From positions 1 through 64,000 of the forward strand of contig NZ_JAMBOB010000015.1 in assembly GCF_023715415.1 (NCBI RefSeq): 64,000 nt of DNA, in the 5' to 3' direction. The DNA comes from Neobacillus niacini (GTDB taxonomy: Bacteria; Bacillota; Bacilli; Bacillales; Cytobacillaceae). Made by a program: the position numbers and the translations under genes. The notes beneath the pieces are model-generated. The model searched no databases. It saw only the letters and a program-made list of their open reading frames with translations, and was not told where the DNA came from. This document shows positions 62,094-64,000 of the stretch, one piece after another (within the stretch, counting starts at the first letter, position 1; each line of letters begins with the position of its first letter).

Positions 62094-62415
62094 ATGAGCA
62101 GGACTGCAGGAGGTTTCTAAATACTACTACTAGATATAAGATTCAATTAGGAATGAAATGTATGCCTGGTTTCTGATGAATAAGCATGGTCATTTCCTTT
62201 TGAGAGAGGGTAAGGAAGAAGGCCGGTACGTTTTCAAAGTGCTGTGGAGACATTACATCTCTTTTAGCAGAGGCCGGAGTGTCACTCGAACAAATCATGG
62301 ACCGGCTCGGTCATAATGATGTCAAATTATGAAAAAATGTGTATCTCCACGTTACTCAAGAAATGAAAAGGAAGCTTCCCAAAAGTTCAGCGAACTCATG
62401 AGAAGACTCCGTTAA
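62094..62415 (+). pseudogene. Decayed tyrosine integrase (C-terminal part)
   Basis: From 62249 one frame reads DITSLLAEAGVSLEQIM then DRLGHNDVKL, a TGA (62330-62332), then KNVYLHVTQEMK. After a one-base shift it continues KEASQKFSELMRRLR and TAA (62413-62415). These are the H/W box (LGH) and tyrosine nucleophile (NVYLHVT) of phage/ICE integrases. The N-terminal part is lost or too shifted to read; ATGATGAGCAGG at 62094 behind GAGGTGAT may be the old start. The gene faces groEL. Confidence 0.82.
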
Positions 62416-62545
62416 TATCCTCAATGTGATATTTTCAAAGGTTATCACAATATCGTCTTTAGTAGCTTATTGGAAATTAGCCGTATAAAAATATGCCATA
62501 AAAAAAGAGAGTTTTCATTACTCTCCATCACAAAATATATTGAAT

Positions 62546-62794
62546 TTAAAGTAGCCTGCCATAAGAGTCATATATGGCTAAATCCTGATAGTCCAGTATA
62601 AACATATAACCATTCCATTTTAGTCTATTCTGAATAGTACCGATAGAATCTGCATGGTATGTTCCAGCAATCTGTTGATACGCAATTAAATCATACAAAC
62701 CATCAAATGCAAAATCAATTGGGTATAAGCCACTTATGGGGTCAACCCACCCGCTGATAGGCGACTTCAATTTGCCATTTGTCCTGGTCAACAA
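62546..62794 (-). CDS. Hypothetical protein, 82 codons
   Basis: Not recognised. It reads MLTRTNGKLKSPISG through RLKWNGYMFILDYQDLAIYD. It begins with TTG and has no good ribosome site, so it may be a fragment. Its 5' end overlaps a stretch (62779-62817) that is similar to 51154-51193 ahead of the DUF6143 remnant. It sits between the integrase remnant and groEL, i.e. inside the presumed element. Confidence 0.35.
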   Translation of the reverse strand: MLTRTNGKLKSPISGWVDPISGLYPIDFAFDGLYDLIAYQQIAGTYHADSIGTIQNRLKWNGYMFILDYQDLAIYDSYGRLL

Positions 62795-62932
62795 CCACTA
62801 TTTTAAGGGAACATCCCTATTTATTAGTTTTTGCCTCCTATTATACTGATGATATTCTAAGACTAAGAAAGTAATAGATACAACAATGTTTAATCACTTC
62901 CATACTAACGCTACATTCAATGATAAAAATTA

Positions 62933-62977
62933 AAAAGAGGTATTCCAATAAGTCAGTTAACTTATTGAAATACCTCT
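62933..62977 (-). terminator. Terminator downstream of groEL
   Basis: Minus-strand GAGGTATTTCAATAAG / CTTATTGGAATACCTC followed by five T, about 75 nt after the groEL stop. Confidence 0.92.
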
Positions 62978-63047
62978 AAAATAATATTCCTTTAAAACAT
63001 GAGAATCAATAGAACAACCCACTCGAAGGATTGTCATATTAACGGAT

Positions 63048-63065
63048 GATTACATCATGCCGCCC
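63048..63065 (-). repeat. groEL 3' end, presumed integration site
   Basis: GATTACATCATGCCGCCC on the plus strand spans the last codons and stop of groEL. Copies at 24155-24173 and 33471-33488 make it the presumed att core. Integration here restores the groEL end. Confidence 0.72.
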
Positions 63066-64000
63066 ATTCCGCCCATACCGCTCATGTCAGGCATTCCGCC
63101 TTGACCAGCTGGTTCTGGCTTGTCAGCAACAACTGCTTCAGTTGTTAAGAACATAGCCGCTACGGATGCAGCGTTTTGAAGTGCTGAACGAGTAACCTTA
63201 GTTGGGTCAACGATACCAGCGTCGATCATGTTTACCCACTCACCAGTTGCAGCGTTGAAGCCTGTTCCAACTGCTTCGCGCTTTAAGCGGTCAACAATTA
63301 CAGATCCTTCAAGACCAGCATTGTGAGCGATTGTACGTACAGGCTCTTCGATCGCACGTAATACGATGTTAATACCAGTAGCTACATCGCCTTCAGCTTG
63401 AATATCAGCAACTTTGTTGTATACGTTAAGAAGGGCAACACCACCACCGGATACGATACCTTCTTCAACTGCAGCACGAGTTGCGTTCAAAGCATCTTCG
63501 ATACGAAGCTTGCGCTCTTTTAGTTCAGTTTCAGTCGCAGCACCAACTTTGATTACTGCCACACCGCCAGCTAATTTAGCTAGACGTTCTTGTAATTTTT
63601 CACGGTCAAATTCAGAAGTAGTTTCTTCTAATTGAACACGGATTTGATTTACACGCGCAGCAATGGCAGCAGTATCTCCTGCACCTTCAACGATTGTAGT
63701 GTTTTCTTTTGTAACAACAATCTTAGATGCACGTCCTAAAGATGTGATTGTTGTAGTTTTAAGTTCACGGCCAAGCTCTTCAGTGATGACTTCACCGCCA
63801 GTTAATGCAGCGATATCTTCAAGCATTGCTTTACGACGGTCACCAAAGCCAGGCGCTTTAACAGCAACTGCATTGAATGTTCCGCGAAGTTTGTTCAATA
63901 CTAAAGTAGAAAGTGCTTCCCCTTCAATATCTTCAGCAATCAATAATAATGGCTTGCCTTGTTGAACAACTTGCTCAAGCACAGGAAGGATTTCTTGGAT
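63050..64000 (-). CDS. groEL: Chaperonin GroEL (C-terminal part)
   Basis: The 3' 316 codons of groEL; the 5' part lies beyond the right edge, so no start is given. It covers the apical domain from LEQVVQQGKPLLLIAED, the intermediate segment and the equatorial domain (GGGVALLNVYN; NAASVAAMFLTTEAVV), ending in the GGM repeat tail (MSGMGGMGGMM). Folds proteins as a 14-mer with GroES. The tail DNA is the presumed target of the integrases. Confidence 0.98.
   Translation of the reverse strand: MQEILPVLEQVVQQGKPLLLIAEDIEGEALSTLVLNKLRGTFNAVAVKAPGFGDRRKAMLEDIAALTGGEVITEELGRELKTTTITSLGRASKIVVTKENTTIVEGAGDTAAIAARVNQIRVQLEETTSEFDREKLQERLAKLAGGVAVIKVGAATETELKERKLRIEDALNATRAAVEEGIVSGGGVALLNVYNKVADIQAEGDVATGINIVLRAIEEPVRTIAHNAGLEGSVIVDRLKREAVGTGFNAATGEWVNMIDAGIVDPTKVTRSALQNAASVAAMFLTTEAVVADKPEPAGQGGMPDMSGMGGMGGMM

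Overview
The window is a low-GC Firmicute chromosome of Bacillus type (family Bacillaceae). The evidence is GroEL ending in a GGM-rich tail, SD-rich AGGAGG-type ribosome sites, GlcT/RAT control of ptsG, guanine riboswitches, PurR and Fur boxes, and the yeaC-yeaD-yebA-guaA-pbuG block known from Bacillus subtilis. Nearly every gene reads on the minus strand. The 5' end of a 16S rRNA gene lies at the left edge and the 3' part of groEL at the right edge.

Layout: (1) 1-3821, an rrn operon start with tandem promoters, then ptsG and its antiterminator gene glcT. (2) 3841-7090, a three-gene ABC-2 exporter. (3) 7243-15043, core purine genes pbuG and guaA, each behind a guanine riboswitch, and the yebA/yeaD/yeaC set. 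(4) 15295-16392, a short MurF-like ligase on the plus strand. (5) 16.8-23.9 kb, a purine-salvage operon (two ABC permeases, ATPase, binding lipoprotein, adenine deaminase, MTA/SAH-type deaminase) behind what looks like a PurR operator. (6) 24.2-29.4 kb, a sucrose PTS operon with a LacI-type regulator and three operators, followed by a Uma2 protein, two glycosyltransferases and a small repeat protein (to 33.2 kb). (7) 33.6-50.4 kb, a beta-1,3-glucan utilisation locus: secreted GH16, GH30, a GH161/GH94-type phosphorylase, GH1, a YesM/YesN-type two-component system and a binding-protein ABC importer without its ATPase. (8) 51.4-59.3 kb, a surface cluster mixing an FTR1-type iron permease and two related extracellular helical proteins (both under Fur boxes) with a flippase-like protein, a membrane phosphodiesterase, a GT2 and a GT-C protein. 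(9) 59.4-61.8 kb, UDP-glucuronate synthesis (ugd plus a 4-epimerase). (10) 62.1-64 kb, a decayed tyrosine integrase, an orphan ORF and groEL.

The main discovery is how regions 5-9 came to sit between yeaC and groEL. The last 17-19 bp of groEL (ATTACATCATGCCGCCC) recur at 24155 and 33471 in the same orientation. Just left of each copy, and of groEL itself, lies the C-terminal end of a tyrosine integrase on the plus strand (EKKASHQFRKLM, KKEASHKFIELM, KEASQKFSELM); a fourth stub is at 16435. This is the pattern expected if several integrative elements entered the groEL 3' end one after another, each leaving a cargo block, an integrase stub and an att scar. The cargo is metabolic, and I see no conjugation or phage structural genes. 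The stubs also fold, on the opposite strand, into terminator-like hairpins facing the minus-strand cargo operons, which may be why they survive.
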